A program made the position numbers and the translations under genes. A stretch of 64,000 nucleotides of DNA from Bin5 sp965218625 (GTDB lineage Bacteria; Chloroflexota; Anaerolineae; Caldilineales; Caldilineaceae): NCBI GenBank assembly GCA_965218625.1, contig CBDCLG010000009.1, forward strand, positions 124,001 through 188,000. The letters run 5' to 3'. A model generated the notes under the pieces. It worked only from the letters and a program-made list of their open reading frames with translations, did not search any database and was not told the origin of the DNA. Numbering within the stretch: position 1 is the first letter of the stretch; the number at the start of each line of letters is the position of its first letter. Positions 8,996-18,653 of this stretch are shown piece after piece.

Positions 8996-9024
8996 TTGCC
9001 GGATACGGCGCGATTGGCTAGACT
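8996..9024 (+). promoter_or_regulatory. Probable promoter of the epimerase gene
   Basis: TTGCCG (8996-9001), 17 bp, TAGACT (9019-9024), placed about 40 bp before ATG 9063. Each hexamer has four or five consensus matches. Confidence 0.45.
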
Positions 9025-9062
9025 GGAACTGTTGCCCAGTCAGGCAGCGGCAAGAGACGTCC

Positions 9063-10043
9063 ATGCAAGTCTTGATTACCGGCGGGGCCGGCTTTATCGG
9101 CAGCCATCTGGCCGAGGCGCTGCTCGACCGGGGCGAATCGGTTGCCGTACTCGACAATCTGAGTACAGGTTCGATCGGAAACATCCGGCGCCTCCAGGGG
9201 AATCCCCGTTTTTCCTTTACGGAAGGTGCGCTGGAGGACGGTGCCGCGCTCGACCGGCTGGCCGGCCGCGCTGATGCGATCGTGCATCTCGCGGCTGCCG
9301 TCGGCGTTCATTTCGTGCTGGAGCATCCGACTGCCACGATTGAGACCAACGTCCTGGGCACGCATGCGCTCTTGAGCGCGGCCCGGCGCTACGGCTGCCG
9401 CACGCTCTTCGCCAGCACAAGCGAGGTCTACGGAAAGGGCGCGGCCCTGCCCTTTGCCGAAGAGGACGATCTGCTTTTGGGGCCGCCGAGCCGCAGCCGG
9501 TGGGGTTATGCGGCCAGCAAACTTCTGGACGAGTTTCTGGTCCTGGCGGCGCACCGGGAGTTCGGTCTGCCGGTCACGATCGTGCGTCTCTTCAATGTCG
9601 TCGGGCCGCGTCAGACCGGCCGCTTCGGGGCGGTCGTACCGCGATTCGTCAACCTGTCACTGCGCGGCGCACCGGTGACCGTATATGGTGACGGCGCCCA
9701 GACCCGCTGCTTCTGTCACGTGTCCGACGTTGTGCGGGCGCTGCTGGGCCTGCTCGATGACCCGCTTGCCGCGAGCGGAGAGATATACAACGTGGGCAGC
9801 AGCTGCGAAGTCTCGATTGGCGACCTGGCGCGGCAGGTGGTGGCGCGTGCCGGTTCGGCTTCGCCGATACGCCATGTTCCCTATGATGAGGCCTATGCGC
9901 CGGGGTTCGAGGACATGCGGCGGCGTGTGCCCGACATTTCGAAGATCAAAGCGGCGACCGGCTGGACGCCTTCCCTTTTGTTGGCGGATATTCTGGATGA
10001 TATGATTGAGTATGAAAGAGCGCGTTTGGCCGGCACAGGCTAG
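9063..10043 (+). CDS. NAD-dependent sugar epimerase/dehydratase
   Basis: A 326-residue extended short-chain dehydrogenase. ATG 9063 starts directly with the Rossmann motif (MQVLITGGAGFIGSHLAEAL), so upstream in-frame codons are ignored. The catalytic pair is in WGYAASK (Tyr149, Lys153), and the STSEVYGKG motif supplies the Ser/Thr. RLFNVVGPRQTG and the region around GAVVPRF resemble UDP-glucose 4-epimerase and UDP-glucuronate decarboxylase relatives. It acts in the cytoplasm on a nucleotide-sugar, probably for cell-surface glycans. The exact substrate cannot be set from sequence. The S41 peptidase gene follows after 63 bp. Confidence 0.85.
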   Translation: MQVLITGGAGFIGSHLAEALLDRGESVAVLDNLSTGSIGNIRRLQGNPRFSFTEGALEDGAALDRLAGRADAIVHLAAAVGVHFVLEHPTATIETNVLGTHALLSAARRYGCRTLFASTSEVYGKGAALPFAEEDDLLLGPPSRSRWGYAASKLLDEFLVLAAHREFGLPVTIVRLFNVVGPRQTGRFGAVVPRFVNLSLRGAPVTVYGDGAQTRCFCHVSDVVRALLGLLDDPLAASGEIYNVGSSCEVSIGDLARQVVARAGSASPIRHVPYDEAYAPGFEDMRRRVPDISKIKAATGWTPSLLLADILDDMIEYERARLAGTG

Positions 10044-10106
10044 TTTGAACGCGACGTAAACGGGGCCTGTTCCGCCGGGGCCGCAACAAGATGCCAGGAG
10101 AAAGTA

Positions 10107-12512
10107 ATGAAGACACCTACGGCCAGACGAATGATGGCAGTGCTGGCTGCGGCGCTGTTTCTGAGCCTGATGCTTGGAGCAGCTGTGTTCGCGCAGGAGA
10201 GCAGCGAGCCTCCCCCTGCGGCCCCAATCGTCAATGATGACGGCGGCGCGGTCCGTATTACTGGAAGAGTAGAATATTCGTACCCCTATTTCACAAGCGG
10301 TGTAGCGCAACCGATGGTCATCCTCGAAGACCAGGCCGGATTCGTTGTTCGAGACGAACATTTTCTGATGCCGGTCGCGTCGCAAACGATTGGACAGATC
10401 ACGTCGGACTTTTTCACTTCGCCGTTCACATATTCGATTGCGTTGCCGATCGAACCTGCGGGCACCTATTCCGACGTCGATAACGACGACTCTGAGGACC
10501 AGGGCGTGCAGGTCTTTGCGATCGCCTACTGGGACAATACTTTTGGCGATCCCTTCCTGGAGGAGCGCGATCTGCACGGAGGCGGCTGGTCAACGGCCTA
10601 CGCCTCGACCCGTATCAGCGAGGACATCGAGACAGAGAGAGAGATCGTTGGCGGCATTTTTCTCGTCTACGCGCCCGATGACGCGCAGGGCTTCCCCTCC
10701 GGATTCGGCGACGACGGGCTGCTGTTCACGCAAGACGATCCGATCGTAACGCTGCCCGAGGGCTATACGATCGTCAATATGGACGCGGAGCCGTTCACAT
10801 TCGACCGTTCCCGCAACCCGGTTGTCGACCTGATTGAGCCGCAGGGCATCGCCGAGGTCGACTATTCGGACCAATCCTACCCTGACGCATTCAACTCGCT
10901 GGTTGATCTGCTGATCAAGGAGTATGCCTTTACGGAATACAAGGAGATCGACTGGGAGGCGAAGCGGACCGAGTTTCTGCCCCGTTTTCAGGCTGCGGCA
11001 GACGCCGAGGATGAAAGGGACTATCAGCGTGCGCTGCGGGACTTCGGCTGGTCGATCCCCGACGGACACGTGAGCGGCTCCTTCATTCGCGAGGATTTCC
11101 AGCAGGCGATCGCCGGCGGGCTCGGCATCGCGATCCGGGAGACGGATGAAGGCAAGACTATCGTCAATTTTGTCGGCGAAGGCAGTCCTGCCGAGAGCGC
11201 CGGCATCACCCTGGGAACGGAGATCACCGCCATCGACGGCGTAGAGATTATCGAGGCCATTGACGAGGCCATCGCCCACTCGGCGCCGTTCAGCACGGAG
11301 CACTTCAAGCGTCTACAGCAGATGCGCTACGTCGTGCGCTTCCCGATTGAGACGGAGGTGGCGTTGACCTGGGTCAACGCCGACGGCGAAGAGGTTACGG
11401 AGACGATGAAGGTGATCAGTGAATATGACAGCTTCAGCTTCTCATCGTTTGCCAGGGGTCTGACGGGATTCGAGCTGCCGGTGGACTACCGTCTGCTGGA
11501 AGCTGGGGACGACAGCGAGAATGACCTTGGCTACGTAAAGCTTGACAGCTTTTCCGACAACAGCCTGCTGACGATTCAGCTGTGGGAGCGGATGATAAGG
11601 GCGCTGAATCGCTATGGCGTGGGCGGGCTGATCATCGACATGCGGCAGAACGGCGGCGGCAGCGGCTTCCTGGCCGATCAGATGGCCGCCTACTTCTATC
11701 ATGAGCCCCACGTGCTGGGCAATACCGGCTACTATGAAGATGACCACGACGGCTTCTTCTTTGATCCGGACGGTTCGGACAGGTTCTATCTGCCGCCGGA
11801 GGACTTGCGCTACGACGGCAAGGTGGCTGTGATTATCGGCCCGTTCTGCCTGAGCGCGTGCGAGTTCTTTACCTACGACATGACGATCGACGAACGCTCC
11901 GACATCGTCGGCCACTACCCGACCGGCGGGCTGGGCGGCAGCATCAAGAGCATAAAGATGCCCGCAGATGAGTATTTCACGTACACGATTGGCCGCGCGG
12001 TCGACGCCGACGGCGAGATCCACATCGAGGGCAAGGGCGTGGCGCCGACGGTGGAGGTTCCGGTTACCGCCGAGGTGTTGCTGGCGGATGACGACGACGA
12101 CGTGCTGCTGGATGCGGCGATTGCGCACCTGGACGATCTGCTGGCGGTCGAAACGATTGACGGCGGCGAAATCGCGCTCGGCGATACGATCACAGCGACG
12201 CTGGCCTCCAAGACCGTCGTGCGCTACACGTTGCCGCTTTCGGCCGGCGACATCATCAGCATCTTCGTGAACAGCGAGGAGTTCGATACCTATCTGGCGC
12301 TCTATCTCGGGGGCGAAGACCCGATCATGTACAATGATGATTCGCACGAGACGAACGCCGCGCTGGAGGAGCTGGAGGTCCCCAGCGACCTCGTGCTGAC
12401 CGTCGAAGTCAGTTCGGCAATCGATGACGAGGGAGGGGAATACACGCTCGAGATTGTCGAAATCCTGCCGGATGAAGACGAGGAGGAAGTCGAGAGCTCC
12501 GACGACGGTTAA
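10107..12512 (+). CDS. Secreted S41-family peptidase with PDZ and C-terminal PPC-like domain
   Basis: An 801-residue exported protein with a signal peptide (residues 1-31, cleavage near VFAQE) and AGGAGA 5 nt before the ATG. A unique N-terminal region of about 270 residues is followed by a PDZ-like segment (GEGSPAESAGITLGTEITAI) and the S41 core: LGYVKLDSFSDNSLL, GLIIDMRQNGGGSGF, and the nucleophile region GPFCLSACEFF with Ser583. The last 110 residues, from about GDTITATLASKTVVRYTLP, resemble a bacterial pre-peptidase C-terminal beta domain. The usual CtpA Lys in the TFGKG motif is not seen; the matching stretch reads TGGLGG. It may use a tricorn-like mechanism or be catalytically altered. 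Confidence 0.85.
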   Translation: MKTPTARRMMAVLAAALFLSLMLGAAVFAQESSEPPPAAPIVNDDGGAVRITGRVEYSYPYFTSGVAQPMVILEDQAGFVVRDEHFLMPVASQTIGQITSDFFTSPFTYSIALPIEPAGTYSDVDNDDSEDQGVQVFAIAYWDNTFGDPFLEERDLHGGGWSTAYASTRISEDIETEREIVGGIFLVYAPDDAQGFPSGFGDDGLLFTQDDPIVTLPEGYTIVNMDAEPFTFDRSRNPVVDLIEPQGIAEVDYSDQSYPDAFNSLVDLLIKEYAFTEYKEIDWEAKRTEFLPRFQAAADAEDERDYQRALRDFGWSIPDGHVSGSFIREDFQQAIAGGLGIAIRETDEGKTIVNFVGEGSPAESAGITLGTEITAIDGVEIIEAIDEAIAHSAPFSTEHFKRLQQMRYVVRFPIETEVALTWVNADGEEVTETMKVISEYDSFSFSSFARGLTGFELPVDYRLLEAGDDSENDLGYVKLDSFSDNSLLTIQLWERMIRALNRYGVGGLIIDMRQNGGGSGFLADQMAAYFYHEPHVLGNTGYYEDDHDGFFFDPDGSDRFYLPPEDLRYDGKVAVIIGPFCLSACEFFTYDMTIDERSDIVGHYPTGGLGGSIKSIKMPADEYFTYTIGRAVDADGEIHIEGKGVAPTVEVPVTAEVLLADDDDDVLLDAAIAHLDDLLAVETIDGGEIALGDTITATLASKTVVRYTLPLSAGDIISIFVNSEEFDTYLALYLGGEDPIMYNDDSHETNAALEELEVPSDLVLTVEVSSAIDDEGGEYTLEIVEILPDEDEEEVESSDDG

Positions 12513-12578
12513 GCTTGATTGGATGGAAGGGGACGGGGCGTGTATCCTTCACCGCCCCCTTCCCATAGTCCCCGCAGG

Positions 12579-13811
12579 TCAACCTCGCATTGGAACGACC
12601 AGGTCATAGGGATAGTCTGTCAGCCAGATCAGTTCTCCGGCCTCATTGAAAGCGACGGCGTCCTCGACGCGCACGCCGAAGCCGCGGCTCGGGTAGTAAA
12701 GTCCGGGCTCGATCGTGACGACGTGACCCGGCTGCAGAACTGTGTCTTCCCCCTGGGCGTGGCTGAAGTTGGGCCCTTCGTGGATTTCCAGGCCGATGCC
12801 GTGGCCGAGGCCGTGGACATAGCCTTCTTCGGTGCCCGGATGGCTGCGGGCGGTCCTGTGGCCGTGCGCTTCGAAGAAGTCGCAGGCCATGACCTGGTAC
12901 TCGCGCGCCGGCCGGCCCAGCGCCAGCTCCGCCATCACGCGGTCGAAGATCTCCTTGGTCTGGTCGTAGGCTGTCTGCACCTCGTCGCTGGCATAGCCGA
13001 GGGACCAGGTGCGGGTCATGTCGTGGAAGTAGCCTTCTTCAGTCGTCGGATAGATGTCGAAGATAATCGAGCGGCCCAGCTGCAACGGCATTGCCGGGTC
13101 GCCGCTGTTGTGGGGGACGCCGGCGTCGCGGCCCTGGGAGAAGATGGTGCCGTGGTCCTCTGCCAGGCCCTTGGCGTGCAGGCGGCCGCGCATGAACTCC
13201 TTGACGTCGCCGATTGTCAAGGGGGCGCCGTCCGCCTTCAGGACAGTCTCGTCGCGGCCGGTGGCATGCTCCTGGATGAAGGCCTGCACTTCGCCGACGA
13301 CGGCGCAGGTGAGCTGCCCGGCCCGTTTCAGGATCTCCAGCTCGGCGTCGTCCTTGGTGACAAAGGCCTGGCTGAAGAGCGTTTCACCGTATTCGCCGAC
13401 GACTTCGATCTCTTCGATCATCTCCTGGACTTTGCTCATCAGGGCCAGGGTCGCGCCGGCGTCATGCAGGCCGTAGACGCCGACCCGCCCGCGCAGCCCC
13501 AACATCTCCATCGCGCGCGCAAGGTAGGCTGCGTTTGCGGCCAGCCGGTCGCCTTTGAACTCCTTGAGCAGCTCATAGCCGTTGAAATGCTCCTCGCGGT
13601 TGACGGTACGCAGGCCGGTGGCGGCAGCCGTGTCCCGCTCCATCATGCCGTGCACGAGCGTCACCTCTTCCCCGCGCGGCTTGAGCAGCAGCGCGCCCTC
13701 GAAGAAGCCGCCGTTGGTCAGATATTTCATGACCGGGCCGTGCCCTGCGCCCATCACCAGAAAGCCGTCCAGATCGCGCTCCGCCATCAGGCGGTCCAGG
13801 TCCCTCTTCAT
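12579..13811 (-). CDS. M24 metallopeptidase, Xaa-Pro aminopeptidase-like
   Basis: A 410-residue protein. The start at 13811 (MKRDLDRLMAERDLDGFLV) is the first residue of the family's creatinase-like N-terminal domain and has GAGAGG upstream; the in-frame extension to 13949 lacks family similarity. The pita-bread catalytic domain shows the five metal ligands: IIFDIYP and FHDMTRTW (Asp, Asp), GLGHGIGLEIHEGP (His), TIEPGLYYP (Glu) and VRVEDAVA (Glu). It probably removes N-terminal residues before proline in cytoplasmic peptides. It converges with the S41 gene; the 66 bp between them holds a GC-rich hairpin without a T-run. Confidence 0.88.
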   Translation of the reverse strand: MKRDLDRLMAERDLDGFLVMGAGHGPVMKYLTNGGFFEGALLLKPRGEEVTLVHGMMERDTAAATGLRTVNREEHFNGYELLKEFKGDRLAANAAYLARAMEMLGLRGRVGVYGLHDAGATLALMSKVQEMIEEIEVVGEYGETLFSQAFVTKDDAELEILKRAGQLTCAVVGEVQAFIQEHATGRDETVLKADGAPLTIGDVKEFMRGRLHAKGLAEDHGTIFSQGRDAGVPHNSGDPAMPLQLGRSIIFDIYPTTEEGYFHDMTRTWSLGYASDEVQTAYDQTKEIFDRVMAELALGRPAREYQVMACDFFEAHGHRTARSHPGTEEGYVHGLGHGIGLEIHEGPNFSHAQGEDTVLQPGHVVTIEPGLYYPSRGFGVRVEDAVAFNEAGELIWLTDYPYDLVVPMRG

Positions 13812-14090
13812 ACGAGTCCTCTCTCTATGGTTTGCGAACGGGGTCGTCCGCTTTGTGTCGTTGGCGACCGATTCAGACTCGCGAAGGCTAACATTGCCGC
13901 GCGCAGAAGTCAATCCTGAGCGGTGGATTCGGGCGGGCACGGCCGGCATTTTTTCTGGCGAAGAGGTAAGCCCATTGATATGGGGGGTGGAGGCTGGGCG
14001 AATTCGCCTGAACGCTGACGCCGCAGCCCCTGCTCTACGGCCACTGGCACTTTCCCCACATAACTTTTCCGCCCGACTCCACTACACTGC

Positions 14091-14096
14091 TAGAAT
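14091..14096 (+). promoter_or_regulatory. Possible -10 box of the ABC transporter operon
   Basis: TAGAAT lies about 58 bp before the ATPase ATG. The -35 (TTCCGC, 18 bp upstream) is weak. The remaining 13812-14153 gap shows no gene. Confidence 0.3.
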
Positions 14097-14153
14097 GGGT
14101 CTTGACATGGAGTTGGGGGCATTGCGAAGCGTTAAGGGTCTGGTCTGGAGATT

Positions 14154-14909
14154 ATGACGAACTTTGCGCAGGACAGGCAGGAGGCGATATCGGACCTCCT
14201 CGTGCGGCTGGACGGGTTGAGCAAGTCTTACACCGAGGCCGGCCAGGAGAAACAGGTGCTGGATGCGGTCGACTGCACCTTTTCGGTTGGCCAGTTCACC
14301 TGTCTGTTTGGAAAGTCGGGCAGCGGCAAGAGTACGCTGCTCAACCTGATTTCCGGCATCGACCGCCCCAGCGGCGGGCGCGTGTTCATCCGCGAGGACG
14401 GCGGCGAGGTCGAGCTGACGGCCCTGCAGGAGCGGCAGCGAACGCTTTTCCGCCGCCGCCACATCGGCATTGTCTTCCAGTTTTTCAACCTGATCCCGAC
14501 GCTCACAGTGCTGGAGAATGTGGCGCTGCCGATCGAGCTGGCGGGCGAGGACCGCAAGGGCCACCGCCGGGCGGAAACGCTGTTGGGCCGCGTCGGCCTG
14601 GGCGACCGGCTGGATACGTTCCCGGACCGGCTGAGCGGGGGCGAGCAGCAGCGCGTGGCGATTGCGCGCGCGCTGATCCATGACCCTGTCCTGCTGCTGG
14701 CGGATGAGCCGACCGGCAACCTGGACGAAGGCACCGGCGATGTCATTCTGGCGCTGCTGCTGGAGCTGAGCCGCGACGCGGGCAAGACGCTGATCATGGC
14801 GACCCACGACCAGGATATCGCCCGCTTCGCCGACCAGGTGTTTTTCCTCGAACGGGGGCGGCTCGTCACCGATCCCGGCGGCGACGAGAGCTCCGGGCCT
14901 GCGGCATGA
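14154..14909 (+). CDS. ABC transporter ATP-binding protein, LolD/MacB type
   Basis: A 251-residue ATPase with Walker A GKSGSGKST (residues 53-61), Q-loop FQFFNLIPTLTV, signature LSGGEQQRVAIARAL, Walker B LLLADEPTGNLDEGT and H-loop MATHDQ. The FFNLIPTLTVLENV and GNLD motifs are typical of the LolD/MacB/FtsE subgroup, which pairs with FtsX-fold permeases and usually performs mechanotransmission or lipoprotein and peptide release rather than simple import. The stop overlaps the next start as ATGA, so it is translationally coupled to its permease. Confidence 0.93.
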   Translation: MTNFAQDRQEAISDLLVRLDGLSKSYTEAGQEKQVLDAVDCTFSVGQFTCLFGKSGSGKSTLLNLISGIDRPSGGRVFIREDGGEVELTALQERQRTLFRRRHIGIVFQFFNLIPTLTVLENVALPIELAGEDRKGHRRAETLLGRVGLGDRLDTFPDRLSGGEQQRVAIARALIHDPVLLLADEPTGNLDEGTGDVILALLLELSRDAGKTLIMATHDQDIARFADQVFFLERGRLVTDPGGDESSGPAA

Positions 14910-17506
14910 AGAGACATCCGCTGCTGCGTTTGGCATGGAGACACAGCTGGCGCCGCCCGTTGCAGTCGGTCTTTCTGATCGTCGGGGTGGCGATTGGCGT
15001 GGCCATGATCGTGGCGATCGACCTGGCGAACGGTTCAGCCAACCGCGCCTTCGCCCTGGGCGCGGAGCAGGTCACGGGCAAGGCGACGCATCAGATTGTG
15101 GGCGGGCCGGACGGGCTGGAGACGGCGGTCTACGCCCGTCTGCGGCGCGAGCTGGGCTTTCGGCTGAGCGCGCCGGTCGTTGAGAGCTACGTCAGCGTGC
15201 CGCAGCTGGACGGGCAGCCGATGCGTTTGCTGGGGATCGATCCATTCGCCGAACCGCCGTTCCGCAGCTATCTTGGTGGCGGCCTGATCCAGAATGGCGG
15301 CGCGACCGACGGCGCAACTGGCGGCGCCGACAGCTTCCTCACGCCTTTTCTCCTGCAACCCAACAGTGTCTTGATCGGGCAGTCGGTGGCGGACCGCTAC
15401 GGCCTGCAACCGGGACAGCCGCTGTCGATCGGGATCGGCGCGCGGCAGCAGACGCTGACGATCATTGGGTTGCTGGCCCCGACCGACGAGCTGAGCCGGC
15501 GGGCGCTGGAGGGCCTGTTGATCGTGGACATCAGCACGGCCCAGGAGGTGCTGGGCAAGGTTGGCCGCCTGGACCGGATCGACCTGATCCTGACGGCAGA
15601 CGCCAGCGGCGCCGCGAAGCGGGACGAGATCGAAGCGATCCTGCCGCCCGGCGCGCGCATTGTCCGGCCATCGGCGCGCACGGCTACGGTGGAGGAGCTG
15701 ACCGCGGCGTTCCGCCTCAACCTGACGGCACTCAGTCTACTCGCCCTGGTCGTGGGGATGTTTCTGATCTACAACACGGTGAGTTTCAGCGTTGTGCAGC
15801 GCCGCCCCGTCCTCGGCATCCTGCGCGCGCTGGGGGTGACGCGCCGCGAGCTGTTCGTCATGATCCTGACGGAGGCGGCCTATCTCGGCCTGATCGGTAC
15901 CGCGCTGGGCCTGTTGCTGGGCGTGCTGATGGGGCGGGGCGCGGTGCAGGCGGTCACACGAACGATCAACGATCTCTTTTTCGTGGTGGCGGTGCGCAAC
16001 GCGGAGGTGCCGGTGTGGACACTGGCGAAGGGGGGGCTGATCGGCATCGGCGCGGCCCTGCTGGCGGCGCTGGCGCCGGCCTATGAGGCGACGAGCGTTC
16101 CTCCCGCGGGCGCGCTGCAGCGTTCGGACGTTGAGGAGAAGGCGCGGCGGGCGCTGCCGCGTCTCACGGCTGCGGGCGTGGGTCTTTGCCTGCTTGGGGC
16201 AGGGATGCTGGTGCCCGAGTGGAACTTGGCGGTCGCTTTCGTGGGGCTGTTTGCCGTCATCCTTGGCGCGGCGCTGCTGACGCCGGCGCTGACGCTGCTG
16301 TTGATGGAGCTGCTGCACAGGCTGCTGAGCCGGCGCCTCGGCATCCTGACGCGGATGGCGCCGCGCAATATCATACGCTCGCTGTCGCGCACAGCGGTGG
16401 CGATCGCGGCGCTTATGGTCGCGGTCAGCGTGATCATCGGCGTCGGCGTGATGATCGTTTCGTTCCGGCTGACGGTGGAGCAGTGGCTTGACGAGATTCT
16501 GCAGGCCGACATCTTTGTCTCGGCGCCGGCCCTGGGGCCGAACCGCAACGAGGCGATCCTGGAGCCTGCCCTGCTGGAGGCGCTGGCCGCGTTTCCCGCC
16601 ATTGTCGACTTTTCCACGAGCCGGGAAGTCAGCGTGTCGGTGACGATGCCGGACGGGAGGCAGGCCGACGTGCAGCTGGCGGCGGTGCTGCGCGACCTGG
16701 CCGGGGCCGACCGACGATATCGCGCTGCGGTCGGCGACACGGACGCCACGTGGGCGGCGGTCGAGGGCGGCGGTGTTGTGATCAACGAGACGATGGCGAA
16801 CCGTTTCGATTTGGGGGTCGGCCAAAGGCTGGAGATTCTGACGGATGGGGGCGTGCAGAGCTTTGCCATCGCCGGCATCACCTATGACTTTGACGTGAAT
16901 CCGACGGTGCTGATCGACGACAGCAGCTATCGCCGGCATTGGAACGACCGTTATCTGACGACAGTTGCGCTGTTCGTCGAGCCGGGCGCGGACGTGGACG
17001 GGACGGTCAACGCGCTGCGCCGCGCGTACGCGGGCAAGGCCGAGCTTCTGATCAGCTCCAACCGGGGCGTGAGGATGAATGCGCTCGAGGTGTTCGACCG
17101 TACTTTTGCGATAACGGTGGCTCTGCGCCTGCTGGCGACGCTGGTGGCGTTCGTCGGCATACTGAGCACGTTGCTGAGCCTGCAGCTGGAGCGGGCGCGG
17201 GAGCTCGGCGTTCTGCGGGCGACCGGAATGACCCGGCGGCAGCTGTGGGGACTGACGCTGTTGGAAACGGGCTTGATAGGGACAAGCGCGGGGCTGGCGG
17301 CCTTGCCGACCGGTTTCATCCTGGCGCTGATCCTGGTCTACATCATCAACCTGCGCTCATTCGGCTGGACGTTGACGATGCAGGCGCCGGCGGGCGAGTT
17401 TACGCAGGCGTTCCTGGTGGCGCTGGCGGCTGCGCTGCTGGCCGGGCTCTATCCGGCCTGGCGCATGGGCCGGACCGATCCGGCAGAAGCGCTGCGGATG
17501 GAGTAG
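14906..17506 (+). CDS. FtsX-family ABC transporter permease
   Basis: An 866-residue permease with the double FtsX arrangement. It has an N-terminal transmembrane helix (about residues 15-35), a periplasmic MacB-PCD-like domain, three helices around 265-400 that include YNTVSFSVVQRRPVLGILRA, a second helix/periplasmic segment (450-740) and a final FtsX block with LSLQLERARELGVLRATGMT. It ends with AWRMGRTDPAEALRME, the usual coupling-helix tail. It works with the ATPase encoded just upstream. The substrate is unknown. Two displaced, decayed copies of its codons for about residues 621-730 occur at 21344-21475 and 23268-23470. Confidence 0.92.
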   Translation: MKRHPLLRLAWRHSWRRPLQSVFLIVGVAIGVAMIVAIDLANGSANRAFALGAEQVTGKATHQIVGGPDGLETAVYARLRRELGFRLSAPVVESYVSVPQLDGQPMRLLGIDPFAEPPFRSYLGGGLIQNGGATDGATGGADSFLTPFLLQPNSVLIGQSVADRYGLQPGQPLSIGIGARQQTLTIIGLLAPTDELSRRALEGLLIVDISTAQEVLGKVGRLDRIDLILTADASGAAKRDEIEAILPPGARIVRPSARTATVEELTAAFRLNLTALSLLALVVGMFLIYNTVSFSVVQRRPVLGILRALGVTRRELFVMILTEAAYLGLIGTALGLLLGVLMGRGAVQAVTRTINDLFFVVAVRNAEVPVWTLAKGGLIGIGAALLAALAPAYEATSVPPAGALQRSDVEEKARRALPRLTAAGVGLCLLGAGMLVPEWNLAVAFVGLFAVILGAALLTPALTLLLMELLHRLLSRRLGILTRMAPRNIIRSLSRTAVAIAALMVAVSVIIGVGVMIVSFRLTVEQWLDEILQADIFVSAPALGPNRNEAILEPALLEALAAFPAIVDFSTSREVSVSVTMPDGRQADVQLAAVLRDLAGADRRYRAAVGDTDATWAAVEGGGVVINETMANRFDLGVGQRLEILTDGGVQSFAIAGITYDFDVNPTVLIDDSSYRRHWNDRYLTTVALFVEPGADVDGTVNALRRAYAGKAELLISSNRGVRMNALEVFDRTFAITVALRLLATLVAFVGILSTLLSLQLERARELGVLRATGMTRRQLWGLTLLETGLIGTSAGLAALPTGFILALILVYIINLRSFGWTLTMQAPAGEFTQAFLVALAAALLAGLYPAWRMGRTDPAEALRME

Positions 17507-17509
17507 TGG

Positions 17510-17732
17510 GCGGCTTTGAAGGCTGGCGGGCTCTGTGTTGCCTGGTGTCTAGGCGGCTGAGCTAAATCCCATCGGAGAGTGAGAGAAGCGACTCGCCGAG
17601 TTTTTCGGATTTATCCACGAAGTGACACGATTCAACACGAAGTGACACGAAGAGGGCACTTCGTGCATGGATGGAGGCAGACCGCCCGCTGCCGCTCAGA
17701 ACCGGCCGCATAGGTCTGGATGCACCTTGTCA
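17510..17732 (+). repeat. Diverged repeat R, copy 1
   Basis: Begins GGCGGCTTTGAAGGC just after the permease stop and ends CTGGATGCACCTTGTC. A second, diverged copy lies at 19399-19644 with matching landmarks: GCGGCTTTGA, TCCACGAA, GGCAGACCGCCCG and CTGGATGCACC. The middle contains direct repeats of CACGAAGTGACACGA. No coding potential is seen, and the rest of the 17507-17835 gap shows no gene. Confidence 0.65.
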
Positions 17733-17835
17733 TTCCTGTTCAGTGATTTAGAGATTAGGGCCCGCCATGAGCTATAGCATCTTCACCAGGCTACTCTTCG
17801 GACGACTTCACGCAAGAGTTGAGAAGTGAGCCGCC

Positions 17836-18195
17836 ATGTCTCTGCATATTTTCGCCTTTGCACTAATGGTTTGCATCTATGTCACGCTGACGATTTTCTC
17901 TCTCTTCTTTCCCCATGAGATGATTGGATTTCAAGGGCGATTCTATAGGCGAATCTATAAGACTCATCTCAAAATGTCAGATGATGAGATCGACTCGCGC
18001 TACCAGTTGCCGACTGACAGGTACTTTATGGGACGACGTTCAGAGTTCATTCGGTTTGCTCCCGAAGATCCTAAGCGGTTTACTCGCCTAAAACTTGCCG
18101 GCAGGATTGCTGGTGTGGTCATGCTCTTGTTTGGGGCCCTTTTAGGAGTGGGGATAGCGTTCCTTTTCGTTCTTTCGGCAAAACAGGTGCCCTGA
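17836..18195 (+). CDS. Small two-helix membrane protein, family unknown
   Basis: A 119-residue protein with one N-terminal hydrophobic helix (residues 3-26), a charged middle containing KMSDDEIDSRYQLP and FIRFAPEDPKRFTRL, and a second helix (about 90-114). I do not recognise the family. A paralogue at 23676-24032 shares the K-M-x-D-E-E-I-D motif and the F-I-x-x-A-P-x-(E/D)-P-x-R-(F/Y)-x-R-L block, so the pattern was once under selection. Its last 20 codons and the 130 bp after the stop are also copied at 23477-23667. Confidence 0.6.
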   Translation: MSLHIFAFALMVCIYVTLTIFSLFFPHEMIGFQGRFYRRIYKTHLKMSDDEIDSRYQLPTDRYFMGRRSEFIRFAPEDPKRFTRLKLAGRIAGVVMLLFGALLGVGIAFLFVLSAKQVP

Positions 18196-18325
18196 TCCAA
18201 GGACTGAACCACGAGGAGAAGGAGCATGTTCAGGCACTTCGTTTTCGATTCAGAGCCGGCCGCACTTGCCAAAATGCGCCTAGTCTCTCCTACTTCGTGG
18301 TCAAGCGAGTGGTGCCAACCATTGA
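18135..18325 (+). repeat. Repeat D, copy 1 (3' end of the small membrane gene and downstream)
   Basis: The segment from GGGCCCTTTTAGG through AAACAGGTGCCCTGA to TTCGTGGTC recurs at 23477-23667 at roughly 80-85% identity by eye. The copy keeps the reading frame LLGVGI-FLFVLSA-QVP and the stop. Nothing else recognisable lies in 18326-18653. Confidence 0.75.
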
Positions 18326-18653
18326 ATCGTGGAGAAAAACAGAGTCCTCTTGCTCAAAGACTCGCATCGAAAAGGTAATGTTCAGAAACGTCTTGAGCTT
18401 AGCGCTCCAGATTCACAGAATCGAGAAGAAGTGGAGTCGGCTATCCGAGTCTCACGCGGGCGGTACTTCTACCCTCTGCGATAGGGCTTGCTTGCGATGC
18501 AGTTCGTTTGCACGCTGCGGTTGTCCCTACTGGCCTTGAAGATGACGAAATGCGGCTCCAAAGCGGAGTCAACCAACCTACGGCTTCTCCATCGTAGTCA
18601 GGGCGGAAGAAAAGGTGTCTTCTTCCGTTCAAGCCACCGTCAAGGATGTAAAG

